This document shows positions 7,658 through 15,878 of a stretch of 64,000 bases of DNA, one piece after another. The stretch comes from Simkaniaceae bacterium. GTDB taxonomy: Bacteria > Chlamydiota > Chlamydiia > Chlamydiales > Simkaniaceae. Location: the NCBI GenBank assembly GCA_018399055.1, contig CP073762.1, positions 1,302,001-1,366,000 of the forward strand, read 5' to 3'. Position 1 is the first letter of the stretch. Each line of letters starts with the position of its first letter. The notes below the pieces were generated by a model. The model did not search any database. It worked only from the letters and a program-made list of their open reading frames with translations, and was not told the origin of the DNA. A program made the translations under genes and the position numbers.

Positions 7658-9691
7658 CTAGAGTCTGCCTATATAATTCTCGATTATTGAAAAATCAGTA
7701 ACTGGAGACTGACACTTTCCTTGAATGCACAAATAAAAGGTTGTTTTTCCATCAACTAATGGATACTTCTTTGATTCCTGCTTAAAACACAACGTGAGAT
7801 GGGGAATAAAATTTGAATAGACAAACTTTCGGGTTTCTTCTTGATGGGTCATCTTGGAATCAAGCGCCACGATTAGTGTTGGCAACTCGTTGTCCAAATA
7901 CCTCAGCAAATTGATAAGGTGATACGACGAGCCTTGCGGATAGGCTTCAATAAAGCTTTTAGCAACTTTCAAAATATCCTCGGCTTGAATCCAATAATCT
8001 CGATTATGAGTGATTTGATACAAACGGAGAAGGTTCTCCGCATGGAGAGCGTTTCCAGAGGGCTGAGAGCTATCATAGAGTTCACACCTCCTTAGAAGAA
8101 TCGAATGATCAGGCCCTGTGAGGTAAAATGCTCCATCATCAGCCTTATAGTCGCATTCTAAGTGAGTCGTCATTTCAAGAGCCCACTCAAGGTACTCGTC
8201 TCCCTGGCCTGATTCATATAGAGTGATCAGAGCTCGAATGAGTGAAGCATAATCGTCAAGGCCTCCCTCATAATTGGCTTCCCCTTCACGAAATCGCCTT
8301 AGGAGTTTGCCGTCCTTCCAAAGATGCGTTTTAATAAACGTCACTGCCTCAATCCCAGCAGTCACATATGTCTTGTTTTCAAATGCCATCCCCGCAGTCA
8401 CAAGCGTGTCGATCATTAGGGCATTCCACGAAACGAGAATCTTATCGTCCTTGAAAGGATGCTTCCGCTTATTGCGCTCCTTTTTAAGGATTTTGAGGGA
8501 ACTTTCTAATGACTGTTCAACATCTGTTTGATTAAAGCCACGATAATCACAAAATTCCTCAACAGAAAGAGAGCGGTGGAGAATATTTTTTTTCTCAAAA
8601 TTCCCTACCTCAGTTACGTCAAAATACTCGCAGAAAAGAGAGGCGTCATCAGTGGGAAGAAAAGAATCAATTTCTTTTTTTGTCCATAAGTAAAAGGCCC
8701 CTTCCACTCCATCAGTATCGGCATCTTCAGCGGAATAAAACCCTCCCTCAGGATTCTTCATGTCTTGAAGAACATACTCCAGAACCTCGCTGCAAATCCA
8801 TTTATAGTGCTCATTCTTCGTGTAACGCCAAGCATCCAGGTAAGCCGCTGCAAGGAGAGCATTATCATAAAGCATCTTCTCAAAATGGGGAACAAGCCAT
8901 TTCTCATCAACGCTATATCTAGAAAAACCACCACCGACATGATCATAAATTCCCCCTTGGTAGATCTTTGATAAGGTTTTTTCAACAAAAAACAAAGGGC
9001 GAGCATCTTCATAGAGCTTTGCGTAGGTTAGAAAAAACTGGCACTGATAGCCAACAGGGAATTTTGGAGCTCCTTTCTGCCCCCCATAAACAGGGTCAGC
9101 CGTCTCAAAAAGCATTTGAACCGCTTCATCAACAACAGTATCAGTCGGCAGCTCATCTCCACGCGTCATCACCGATTTTTCAAACAGGTCCACCAGTTTA
9201 TTGGCCTGATCAAAGAGAAGTTCTTTTTCCTCACTCTCCCAGAGCTTTCGGATGTGTTCAATGAGCTGTTTAAGCCCCATCATTCCTTGCCTCTCTTCAG
9301 GAGGAAGATAAGTTACAGCGTAAAAGGGCTTAAGATCGGGAGTTAATATGACATTAAGTGGCCATCCTGTTCCCGATGCCATCAAAGCCTGGGCAAATTC
9401 CATGTAAAGGCTATCAATTTCAGGAAGCTCTTCTCGATCGACTTTAATGTTGATGAAAACTTCATTCATCTTTAAGGCGACCTCGGGATTATCGAAAGAT
9501 TCCCGGCTCATGACATGGCACCAGTGGCAGGTCGCATAGCCAATAGAGAGAAAGATCGGCTTATCCTCCACCCTTGCTTTTTCAAACGCCTCAGGGCCCC
9601 AAGGATACCAATCAACAGGGTTGTGCGCATGTTGCAGAAGGTACGGAGATTTCTCTTTGATCAAGCGATTTTTATAGGGCTCAGTCGACAT
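7658..9691 (-). CDS. YyaL-type thioredoxin-domain protein (DUF255 family)
   Basis: This 677-residue protein belongs to the widespread YyaL/SPATA20-like family. Residues ~1-165 are a thioredoxin-like domain with the family signature: [18 protein letters not shown], then ATCHWCHVM with cysteines at 55 and 58. The rest (about 190-650) is an alpha-helical barrel of the six-hairpin glycosidase type ([38 protein letters not shown]). The length is normal. The biochemical role of the family is not settled; a redox or sugar-related function has been proposed. The ATG at 9691 has AAGG a few bases ahead. A palindromic element (9702-9864) sits directly upstream, so the promoter must lie within it or beyond it, in rodZ. 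Confidence 0.88.
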   Translation of the reverse strand: MSTEPYKNRLIKEKSPYLLQHAHNPVDWYPWGPEAFEKARVEDKPIFLSIGYATCHWCHVMSRESFDNPEVALKMNEVFINIKVDREELPEIDSLYMEFAQALMASGTGWPLNVILTPDLKPFYAVTYLPPEERQGMMGLKQLIEHIRKLWESEEKELLFDQANKLVDLFEKSVMTRGDELPTDTVVDEAVQMLFETADPVYGGQKGAPKFPVGYQCQFFLTYAKLYEDARPLFFVEKTLSKIYQGGIYDHVGGGFSRYSVDEKWLVPHFEKMLYDNALLAAAYLDAWRYTKNEHYKWICSEVLEYVLQDMKNPEGGFYSAEDADTDGVEGAFYLWTKKEIDSFLPTDDASLFCEYFDVTEVGNFEKKNILHRSLSVEEFCDYRGFNQTDVEQSLESSLKILKKERNKRKHPFKDDKILVSWNALMIDTLVTAGMAFENKTYVTAGIEAVTFIKTHLWKDGKLLRRFREGEANYEGGLDDYASLIRALITLYESGQGDEYLEWALEMTTHLECDYKADDGAFYLTGPDHSILLRRCELYDSSQPSGNALHAENLLRLYQITHNRDYWIQAEDILKVAKSFIEAYPQGSSYHLINLLRYLDNELPTLIVALDSKMTHQEETRKFVYSNFIPHLTLCFKQESKKYPLVDGKTTFYLCIQGKCQSPVTDFSIIENYIGRL

Positions 9692-9701
9692 AAACCTTGC
9701 T

Positions 9702-9864
9702 TAAGGGGCTGTGACAAAATAAATTAAAGCTTTCTAGCTCCATATCATCTTCATCTACTTTGTTGCAAATTCTTGAAAACTAAGAAGTTTACTGCGAATT
9801 TGCGTCGTGTAGCTGAAGCGCTATGACGCCAGAAAAGTGTGATTTATTTTGTCACAGCCCCTAA
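9702..9864. repeat. Palindromic MITE-like element, copy 2 (163 bp)
   Basis: The left end (from 9702, TAAGGGGCTGTGACAAAATA) and the right end (to 9864) are near-perfect inverted repeats of about 23 bp. Each is flanked by TAA, with GGGG...CCCC termini. The core matches copy 1 at 3889-4052 over roughly 85 bases, including TTTGTTGCAAAT and GCTGAAGCGCTAT. Inner stems are preserved by paired changes: GCAAATTC/GAATTTGC here against GCAAATCC/GGATTTGC in copy 1. The termini resemble those of IS5-group elements, which make short TNA target duplications. No transposase is present. Confidence 0.82.
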
Positions 9865-9865
9865 G

Positions 9866-10273
9866 TTAAATCACACCTAAGTATTTAGCTAAATAATAAG
9901 CACCAACAATGACCAAAACAGTCACCGATGCCCAAATTAAATTGGGAAGCCATTTCACTCCTCCCCCCATACTTCCTCGGACTTCTAGAGTCCCGATTCC
10001 ATATGCAAAGTCTTGTTTATCCTGGGTAAGCTTAAAAGCTTCTGGATTCTCTTCAAGGAGCTTATCTCCATCGAGTCCTAAAAATGTCGCATATTGGCGC
10101 ATAAATCCCAGCATGTATACAGGAGAAAGGAAAGCCTCATCCTTTCCCTCTTCAATCGATTCCAAATGATTGACTCGAATCGACGTAGCGTTTTCCACTT
10201 CTTTCAGCGATAGATTGAGCTCTTTCCGCTTCGATTTAAACAGCTCACCAAACTTCTTCATTTCATCTTTCAT
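9866..10273 (-). CDS. rodZ: RodZ-like helix-turn-helix membrane protein
   Basis: This is a 135-residue cytoskeletal protein. Residues ~5-70 form an XRE-type helix-turn-helix (FGELFKSKRKELNLSLKEVE, SIRVNHLESIEEG). In RodZ this fold binds MreB. A single transmembrane helix follows near the C-terminus (WLPNLIWASVTVLVIVGAYYLA). The large periplasmic domain of other bacteria is absent, as in the short RodZ of chlamydiae, where MreB/RodZ direct division. The start may be the ATG at 10273, a GTG at 10279 or the ATG at 10261. AAAAGG lies upstream. The gene is divergent from rnhC, with about 70 bases between. Confidence 0.82.
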   Translation of the reverse strand: MKDEMKKFGELFKSKRKELNLSLKEVENATSIRVNHLESIEEGKDEAFLSPVYMLGFMRQYATFLGLDGDKLLEENPEAFKLTQDKQDFAYGIGTLEVRGSMGGGVKWLPNLIWASVTVLVIVGAYYLAKYLGVI

Positions 10274-10330
10274 ACACACACTTATACCTTTTCACCAATC
10301 TAACTGATAGATGATTTTAATTAAAGGGTT

Positions 10331-10339
10331 TGCTAAAAT
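10331..10339 (+). promoter_or_regulatory. Extended -10 promoter of rnhC
   Basis: TGCTAAAAT fits an extended -10 element (TG-n-TAAAAT). The hexamer ends 7 bases before the ATG of rnhC, so transcription would start at about 10346, next to the start codon. No Shine-Dalgarno sequence precedes that ATG. No convincing -35 hexamer is seen at 17 bases. Confidence 0.4.
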
Positions 10340-10346
10340 CTCCATT

Positions 10347-11243
10347 ATGGCAAAGTCAGCAAGTTTTGTAACAGAGATCGACACCTCCCTCGCTCCCAAG
10401 CTAAAACAAGATCTGATCGATCAAGGGTTCGAGCTCTCTCAACCTACCTACACGGTATTCCAGGCGAAGAAGCAAGGGGTTTCCTGCACTTTATATCAGT
10501 CAGGAAAGCTCATGGTTCAGGGAAAAGGAAAGGATGACTTTATCTCCTTTTACCTTGAACCCGAAATCCTTGGTAATCTCTCCTATTCCTACCCCGAAAC
10601 AACAATGAACACCCTCCCCCATATCGGCGTAGATGAAGCCGGAAAAGGAGATGTCTTTGGTCCCTTGTGCGTCGCTGCGCTTTACGCAGACAGTGATCAA
10701 ATTACATCCCTCATCCAAATGGGAATTCGTGACAGCAAACGCCTCTCCGACCCTACAATCCTTAAAATTGCCGAGAAGATTAAGAAAGAGTGTGACTATT
10801 CCCTAATTAAAATCTTCCCCAAACGCTATAACGAACTTTACGATCAATTTAGAAATCTAAATCATCTCCTTGCCTGGGGCCATGCTACAGCTATAGAAGA
10901 GCTGGTGGAAAAATCCCAATGCCATGAGGTGATTATTGACCAGTTCGCTAGCGAACATGTCGTCGAAAATGCCCTAAAGAAGAAAGCTCTAAACGTGGAT
11001 CTTACCCAACGCCACCGGGGGGAAGAAGACATTGTCGTTGCTGGAGCCTCGATTCTAGCGCGCGCAGCTTTTGTCGAGGGAATCGATCGCCTATCAAAGG
11101 AGTTCGAACTAGACCTTCCTAAAGGAGCTTCTGCCCTTGTCGTCAAGGCAGGTCAAAAGTTTGTTAGAATCCATGGAGAGCAAGCCCTCCACCAAGTTGC
11201 TAAACTTCACTTCAAGACAATCCAAGCTTTTTTAACTGCATAA
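10347..11243 (+). CDS. rnhC: Ribonuclease HIII
   Basis: This enzyme cleaves the RNA strand of RNA/DNA hybrids in the cytoplasm. At 298 residues it is a typical RNase HIII: an N-terminal TBP-like substrate-binding domain (~1-85) and a type 2 RNase H catalytic domain (~90-298). The catalytic signature GVDEAGKGD gives Asp96 and Glu97, with further acids in RDSKRLS (~Asp129) and IIDQF. Chlamydiae carry HIII beside HII. I chose the ATG at 10347 because the 12 extra residues from 10311 do not look like the family and would overlap the promoter. No ribosome site is visible, and a -10 box sits just upstream. Confidence 0.92.
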   Translation: MAKSASFVTEIDTSLAPKLKQDLIDQGFELSQPTYTVFQAKKQGVSCTLYQSGKLMVQGKGKDDFISFYLEPEILGNLSYSYPETTMNTLPHIGVDEAGKGDVFGPLCVAALYADSDQITSLIQMGIRDSKRLSDPTILKIAEKIKKECDYSLIKIFPKRYNELYDQFRNLNHLLAWGHATAIEELVEKSQCHEVIIDQFASEHVVENALKKKALNVDLTQRHRGEEDIVVAGASILARAAFVEGIDRLSKEFELDLPKGASALVVKAGQKFVRIHGEQALHQVAKLHFKTIQAFLTA

Positions 11244-11373
11244 TGCCCTGAGAGCCCCGTTCTCTCTTGGTTAAGGAATTATTTTACGATAATTAATATT
11301 AAAATTTTTAATTATATTTATCATAATAAACTGAATTTTAATTATCTTATATTTTGTAATTAATTTACTTAAT

Positions 11374-11382
11374 TGTTATTAT
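11374..11382 (+). promoter_or_regulatory. Extended -10 promoter for the gene at 11410
   Basis: TGTTATTAT (TG-n-TATTAT) lies in a very AT-rich 166-base gap between rnhC and the next gene. A start near 11389 would give a leader of about 20 bases containing the AGAGG ribosome site. Similar TGnTATAAT boxes precede the genes at 41589, 44586 and 57741-59888. Confidence 0.45.
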
Positions 11383-11409
11383 CGATAGTGTTGATAACAA
11401 GAGGAAACT

Positions 11410-11841
11410 ATGTCGTATTATTTAAATAGCGCAACAGAGACTCTTAAGCCATATGGTGAGTCTGCAATGCATTTTTTGACTGGTTCAAAAAATTCTGTTA
11501 CTTCTACCTTTTCAAGTGGTGTTGAGACCATTTCTGGCGTCTCATCATCTGTAATGAGCACAATTTCAGATGCCGGATCTAATCTCGCGAGTCAGGTTCA
11601 ATACCTAAAGAATAAAGCCGTCAATATGGTTACAACCATCCGTATGACCGCTCATGGCTCCGTAGATGGAATGCTCATTGGAATGGGCGTAGGGCTCGTC
11701 GTAGCTGGACCTATGGGTGTCGGTTATGGCGCTTGGATCGGAAGTGTTGCAGGTGGAATCTATGGTTTCAGTGAAGCCACAAACAACGATTTTGATCGTG
11801 CATCACACGCTGCACAACAAAAGCAGTGGAGAGCGCTTTAA
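11410..11841 (+). CDS. Small Ser/Gly-rich protein with glycine-zipper-like membrane segment
   Basis: This is a 143-residue protein with no family I recognise. Residues 1-75 are rich in Ser and Thr with amphipathic character (SSGVETISGVSSSVMST). Residues ~94-125 are a Gly-rich hydrophobic segment (GMLIGMGVGLVVAGPMGVGYG, then WIGSVAGGIYGF) of the glycine-zipper kind, able to form a helical hairpin in a membrane. The tail is polar. Such bilobed segments occur in chlamydial inclusion membrane proteins, so secretion is possible but unproven. GAGGAAAC precedes the ATG. It has its own AT-rich promoter region and lies 33 bases before recN. Confidence 0.7.
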   Translation: MSYYLNSATETLKPYGESAMHFLTGSKNSVTSTFSSGVETISGVSSSVMSTISDAGSNLASQVQYLKNKAVNMVTTIRMTAHGSVDGMLIGMGVGLVVAGPMGVGYGAWIGSVAGGIYGFSEATNNDFDRASHAAQQKQWRAL

Positions 11842-11874
11842 GAAAAAAGCTCTAATACACTATAGTGGGAGAGT

Positions 11875-13464
11875 ATGTTAAATGCTCTCTCACTTTCTTT
11901 TTTTGTTCTCATCGATTCAGCCACGATTACCTTCGATCGAGGCTTTCATGTTCTAACCGGCGAAACCGGCGCAGGCAAAACCCTTTTAATCCAAGCCATC
12001 CATCTCCTTTCAGGGCGCAAAGTAAGCACCGATATCATTCGCAAAGGAGCAGAAAAAGCAGTCATTGAAGCCACCTTCGATATTCAAAAGCTTCCTAAGG
12101 TCCATAAAATCCTTCAGGAAAGTGGCATCGACTTTGATCCTCACGAGTTTCTTATCCTCAAACGAGAAATCTCAAGGGCTGCAAAAAACCGTATCTTTAT
12201 CAACTCTCAGATGGCTCCCCTATCTCTCCTTTCTCATTTAGCTCCTCATCTACTAGAGCTTGTCAGCCAAAATAGCTCTGAGTCTATCCGCCAAACCGAA
12301 ACCCAACGCGCCCTGCTTGACCTGTATGGAGATATCGATCTTTCCCCCTTCACCACCTCATATCAGTCTCTTCAAAGCCTTGAAAAGAGGCTTATAGCTC
12401 TCAAGACAGAGAACCAGGAAGGTCGGCTAGAACGATTGAAGTGGGAGCTTGAAGAATGGGAGTCCTTTGATTACCAGGAAGGCGAAGAAGAAAGCCTTTT
12501 TGAAGAGTATAAAACCCTAGCAAACTCCCAAGAAGTCACAGAAAAACTAACATCCGTTCGAAGCGGACTCGACCACCCAAATCTTATCCCTACCCTCGCC
12601 CAATTCCAAAAACTGATAGATGATCCCTCCCTTTCTGAGCACCTTCAGGCTGCCGTTGTCCATTTACAAGAAGCCTCATTCCTTGTTTCAAAACAGCTGC
12701 AATCCCTTGAATACTCTCCTAAAAAACTCCAAATCCTTGAAAGCCGCCTCTCCACTCTAACCCAACTCAAACGAAAATACCATGTTGAATCCCATGAGAT
12801 CAGCGCCCACCTTGAAGCCCTCAAAGCCCAAGTTGATACCCTTGAGAACCTCGATGGAAGCATCGAAGCGATAAAACAAGAACTTCAGACCCTAACTTTA
12901 AAAACAGAGCAACTTGCTGAATCTCTCACTAAGCAACGCATAAAAACCGCTAAGGAATTAGAGAATCAGCTTACAGCGCAGCTCCTTTCCCTTAACTTCC
13001 CCCATGCCAAGGTTTTAATCGCTGTAAATTCCAAAGAAATCGGGCCCACGGGAAAAGACCAAATTTCCTTTTTTCTTGCTGCAAACCCCGGAGAAGAGCC
13101 TGCCTCACTTTCAACCCGTAGTAGCGGCGGAGAAATCGCTCGCTTTCTTTTAGCCCTTAAGATCCTCCTTGCAGAGAAAGATTCTCTTCCCACCCTCATC
13201 TTTGATGAGATCGATGCGAATATCGGAGGAGAAACCGCCTCAATCGTCGGAAAAAAACTGAGCGCGCTCGGAAAACACTCCCAAATCCTAGCGATCACCC
13301 ACTTCCCTCAAGTGGCGCGCCACGCAGACCACCACCTTCAAATCTCTAAAAAAGAGAGTGATGGTCGAACCATCACCGAAATCTCCCCCTTAAAAGCCTC
13401 TGAAAAAGAAAAGGAACTTCTCCGCATGTTAGGAGGAGAATCGTTGAATTTATTCCCCGAGTGA
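11875..13464 (+). CDS. recN: DNA repair protein RecN
   Basis: RecN is an SMC-like ATPase that acts early in double-strand break repair. It has 529 residues, close to the usual 550. Walker A is GETGAGKT at 29-36. A long coiled-coil arm region runs from ~150 to 370. The C-terminal half of the ATPase has STRSSGGEIARF (signature), then LIFDEIDANIGG (Walker B) and ILAITHFPQVA. The ATG has GGGAG just upstream. The downstream barrel gene starts 26 bases after the stop, so the two may be co-transcribed. Confidence 0.94.
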   Translation: MLNALSLSFFVLIDSATITFDRGFHVLTGETGAGKTLLIQAIHLLSGRKVSTDIIRKGAEKAVIEATFDIQKLPKVHKILQESGIDFDPHEFLILKREISRAAKNRIFINSQMAPLSLLSHLAPHLLELVSQNSSESIRQTETQRALLDLYGDIDLSPFTTSYQSLQSLEKRLIALKTENQEGRLERLKWELEEWESFDYQEGEEESLFEEYKTLANSQEVTEKLTSVRSGLDHPNLIPTLAQFQKLIDDPSLSEHLQAAVVHLQEASFLVSKQLQSLEYSPKKLQILESRLSTLTQLKRKYHVESHEISAHLEALKAQVDTLENLDGSIEAIKQELQTLTLKTEQLAESLTKQRIKTAKELENQLTAQLLSLNFPHAKVLIAVNSKEIGPTGKDQISFFLAANPGEEPASLSTRSSGGEIARFLLALKILLAEKDSLPTLIFDEIDANIGGETASIVGKKLSALGKHSQILAITHFPQVARHADHHLQISKKESDGRTITEISPLKASEKEKELLRMLGGESLNLFPE

Positions 13465-13490
13465 GGATAGAAACAGGATTAGGAGGGAAG

Positions 13491-14399
13491 ATGAAAAAAG
13501 GCCTACTTTTCCTAATACTGTTGATACTCCCCGCTTTAGCGCACTCTCTAGACTATTCGCTTGCAACGGACTATTGCTTTATCCACAAGAAGGATCGAAT
13601 CTATATCGATGGGTATTTTGCACCTGTTGCTGGTGCCGCTATTGACAAACGGGGGTTTAAGGGATCTGACCTTCGGTATACCGAAGGGGCTGGGGCCATC
13701 TTCATTAATGCCTATCCCGCCGAAGATCATGCCCTATCTTTCGAATTTGGGTATGGCTATATGCGTCTCAACTGGGATAAAAACCCCTCCTTTAGCCAGA
13801 AAAACTTCAACGACGCCATTTTCTCCATCGGATACATTACAACAGCAATCAAAGATTGGCGCTGGGTCATAAACCTTGGTGTCCATGCGAACCTCGACCA
13901 CTTTAATATGGGAAGTAACGCTTTTTACACGGGGATGATTTGGGGGCGGCTCGCCTATAGCAAACCGCTGGGGATTCATATCGGAGTTGTCGGGCAAACG
14001 GGAGTCAAAAGCACCTACCTATTCCCCATTCTAGGGTTTGATTGGCACTTCCATAAACAATGGAAAATTAACGCTGTGTTCCCTCTCGACTTCTCTCTTC
14101 ACTACTTCTTCGCAGAGCACTGGTCTTCAGCTCTTAGCTACCGCAGCTTCGGAGGGTGGTACCGTTCTTTCCACCGCGTTGGAAAAAGAGAAACCAACCC
14201 AGAATCCATGGTCTCCGTCCATGCTAACGGCATAGACCTTGGCATCTACCTCAATACACGCCATTTCTCAGCAGGTCTCTTCGGAGGGGCTAACTTTGGG
14301 GGGTGGATTCAAATCCGCAATCAACATGGGGCCAAGCCCACCTACTTCCACTTCGACGCAGCAGCCTACGGTGGCATCAAAGGATGCTTTGAATTCTAG
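13491..14399 (+). CDS. Probable outer-membrane beta-barrel protein
   Basis: This 302-residue protein starts with a clear signal peptide (MKKGLLFLILLILPALAHS, cleavage near residue 19). The rest alternates polar and hydrophobic/aromatic residues in strands typical of barrels (LSFEFGYGYMRLNW, WRWVINLGVHANL, HFSAGLFGGANFGGW) and ends in Phe, as outer-membrane proteins do. The family is unknown to me. The ATG at 13491 is chosen over 13461 because AGGAGGGAAG sits directly ahead and it begins the signal peptide. It converges on the paralog array, whose last remnant touches its stop codon. Confidence 0.75.
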   Translation: MKKGLLFLILLILPALAHSLDYSLATDYCFIHKKDRIYIDGYFAPVAGAAIDKRGFKGSDLRYTEGAGAIFINAYPAEDHALSFEFGYGYMRLNWDKNPSFSQKNFNDAIFSIGYITTAIKDWRWVINLGVHANLDHFNMGSNAFYTGMIWGRLAYSKPLGIHIGVVGQTGVKSTYLFPILGFDWHFHKQWKINAVFPLDFSLHYFFAEHWSSALSYRSFGGWYRSFHRVGKRETNPESMVSVHANGIDLGIYLNTRHFSAGLFGGANFGGWIQIRNQHGAKPTYFHFDAAAYGGIKGCFEF

Positions 14400-14400
14400 A

Positions 14401-14424
14401 GCGTCCGGAATTGTACTCTGTCAT
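14401..14424 (-). pseudogene. 5' remnant of a lost array paralog (8 codons)
   Basis: Right after the stop of the gene at 14421, overlapping it, the minus strand reads ATGACAGAGTACAATTCC, then GGACGC. This matches the first six codons (MTQYNS) of the paralogs at 15761 and 17020 in 16 of 18 bases. The match then runs into the end of the barrel gene. It is best read as the stub of another tandem copy. Confidence 0.5.
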
Positions 14425-15761
14425 AATCGGTTCCACTTGTCTTGTATTGCGGTGCCTTTTTCATGCATCCAAGAATCAACCGCAGCTTGACCACCCTCAT
14501 CAAGAGTCGCTCGAATTTTAGGAATAGTCAGATTCAATAGATCAGGGTACCTGGTGTTATGCTCATCTAAAAATTCAACATAGTCCATATATGCCTTGGC
14601 CTTCTCCAACCCCTCAAGAGTATCCATAAGGCTTTCTCGAAAAATTAACATGCTTTGTGGTGGCGAACCCCCGAAATCTTCACCAGCAAGATCACTTCTT
14701 GATTTAATATAGAACTGGTCACACAAATCAATTTTCTGAGCGAATGTAACCTTGTCGCCAATACCATTAATGTATTCAGTAATGGTCTCATAAACCCCTT
14801 GGTCTCCAGCCTTTTCCATGGACCAGATTGACCAGCAGAGCTGAATGGGTCTCCCTGTCTTTTCCATCCAAAGATCAAACTGTACCTTCTCCCCTTCCTC
14901 TAGAGTTTCAATTAGCTGTTCAGGGAAAAATTCAAAAAAATGATCGGTATAAATTTTAGCTGTATTCATCTCTTCGATCTTTTCCATACGACCTTTAACC
15001 CTTTTCCATGTTGGACTCTCCACTTGGCACCATTCTTCTTTGATTGCCTTGCCTTTTTCAACCATCCAAAGATCAAACTGTACCTTCTCCCCTTCGTCTA
15101 AAGGTTCAATGAAAAAGCGATTAGCAACAAAACCACTGTCATAAAACCCAGCTGTATCGACCACTTCGATATATTCCATCTGAGCTTTAACTTTTCTCCA
15201 TCCTTGAAGTTCATTTAGAAAGTCTGAATAAACATTTAGTATGTTACTAGCTAGAGACTCTCCCCCGGAATCGGAAACGGAGGATGCCTTTTGAAAGAAC
15301 GCCTTGCACGTTTTAATCCCTTGCTCTGGAGTAATAGCTACTGCGTTCTCTCTGAAAAGTAGTGTAAGCTCTTCGTAAACCTCATCGCACTCTTCTTTCG
15401 TCTCAATTTTGTCAATACGGGCAAGAGCTGTGTTAGGCTTGAAATTTGAGATGATAAGCTGAGATCCAAAGATTGCTGCGCCTGCAAGGTATTTCGTTCG
15501 CTTAGCGAGATCGGTATAGCTCATCCCATAGGCAACAAGCCCAAGGGAGATCCCATCAGCGAGCCAGCTCATTTTTGTACGCTCTCCAAGAGGCGCATGG
15601 GTTTTTTGCGAAACGCCCTGAATCACGGCTGCAATTCCTATGCGCGATGCAGCGCTGGTGAGCCCATCAACTTTTTTATAGCGAGCCGCCGCATAGAAAA
15701 GGGCTGCTGTTGCCATTTGTAGTCCAAAACGGACACCACTCACGGAATTGTATTGTGTCAT
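14421..15761 (-). CDS. Tandem paralog family protein A: hydrophobic N-terminus plus Trp-ended repeats
   Basis: This is a 446-residue protein of unknown function. Residues ~8-115 are hydrophobic with several potential helices (FGLQMATAALFYAAARYKK, IGIAAVIQGVSQ, ISLGLVAYGMSY, YLAGAAIFGSQLIIS). The C-terminal part has repeated ~60-residue modules that start with a K-x-x-M-x-Y/K-I/V-E pattern and end with EGEKVQFDLWM, then EKGxAIxxxW. Three modules are seen here against two in the neighbour at 15878. The start is the ATG at 15761 (MTQYNSVSG), as in the neighbour. An upstream ATG at 15809 lies in a remnant of another gene. GGAG lies 8 bases ahead. Membrane-associated or inclusion-membrane location is an inference. 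Confidence 0.72.
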   Translation of the reverse strand: MTQYNSVSGVRFGLQMATAALFYAAARYKKVDGLTSAASRIGIAAVIQGVSQKTHAPLGERTKMSWLADGISLGLVAYGMSYTDLAKRTKYLAGAAIFGSQLIISNFKPNTALARIDKIETKEECDEVYEELTLLFRENAVAITPEQGIKTCKAFFQKASSVSDSGGESLASNILNVYSDFLNELQGWRKVKAQMEYIEVVDTAGFYDSGFVANRFFIEPLDEGEKVQFDLWMVEKGKAIKEEWCQVESPTWKRVKGRMEKIEEMNTAKIYTDHFFEFFPEQLIETLEEGEKVQFDLWMEKTGRPIQLCWSIWSMEKAGDQGVYETITEYINGIGDKVTFAQKIDLCDQFYIKSRSDLAGEDFGGSPPQSMLIFRESLMDTLEGLEKAKAYMDYVEFLDEHNTRYPDLLNLTIPKIRATLDEGGQAAVDSWMHEKGTAIQDKWNRL

Positions 15762-15878
15762 TACCGTCTCCACTTTTTGTAAATAGCTTTTCCCTCCAGG
15801 AGCAGCCATGATTGTTTATAAGTCTTTCTCAGTCCCTCTCTAAAGCGGACTCCGCTTACGGATTGGTATTTGTGTCAT
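15762..15878 (-). pseudogene. Deletion scar joining the 5' end of one paralog to the 3' end of another
   Basis: On the minus strand, bases 15878 down to about 15843 match the first 12 codons of paralogs A and B (MTQ...SVSGVR), but with a one-base insertion. From about 15842 down to 15762 the sequence switches to the last ~28 codons of the 17020-17967 gene (FRDGLGKTYKQSW there, FREGLRKTYKQSW here). Both sides share TTT at the junction. An A/B-type gene start and a C-type gene end were fused by deletion of everything between. Confidence 0.78.
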
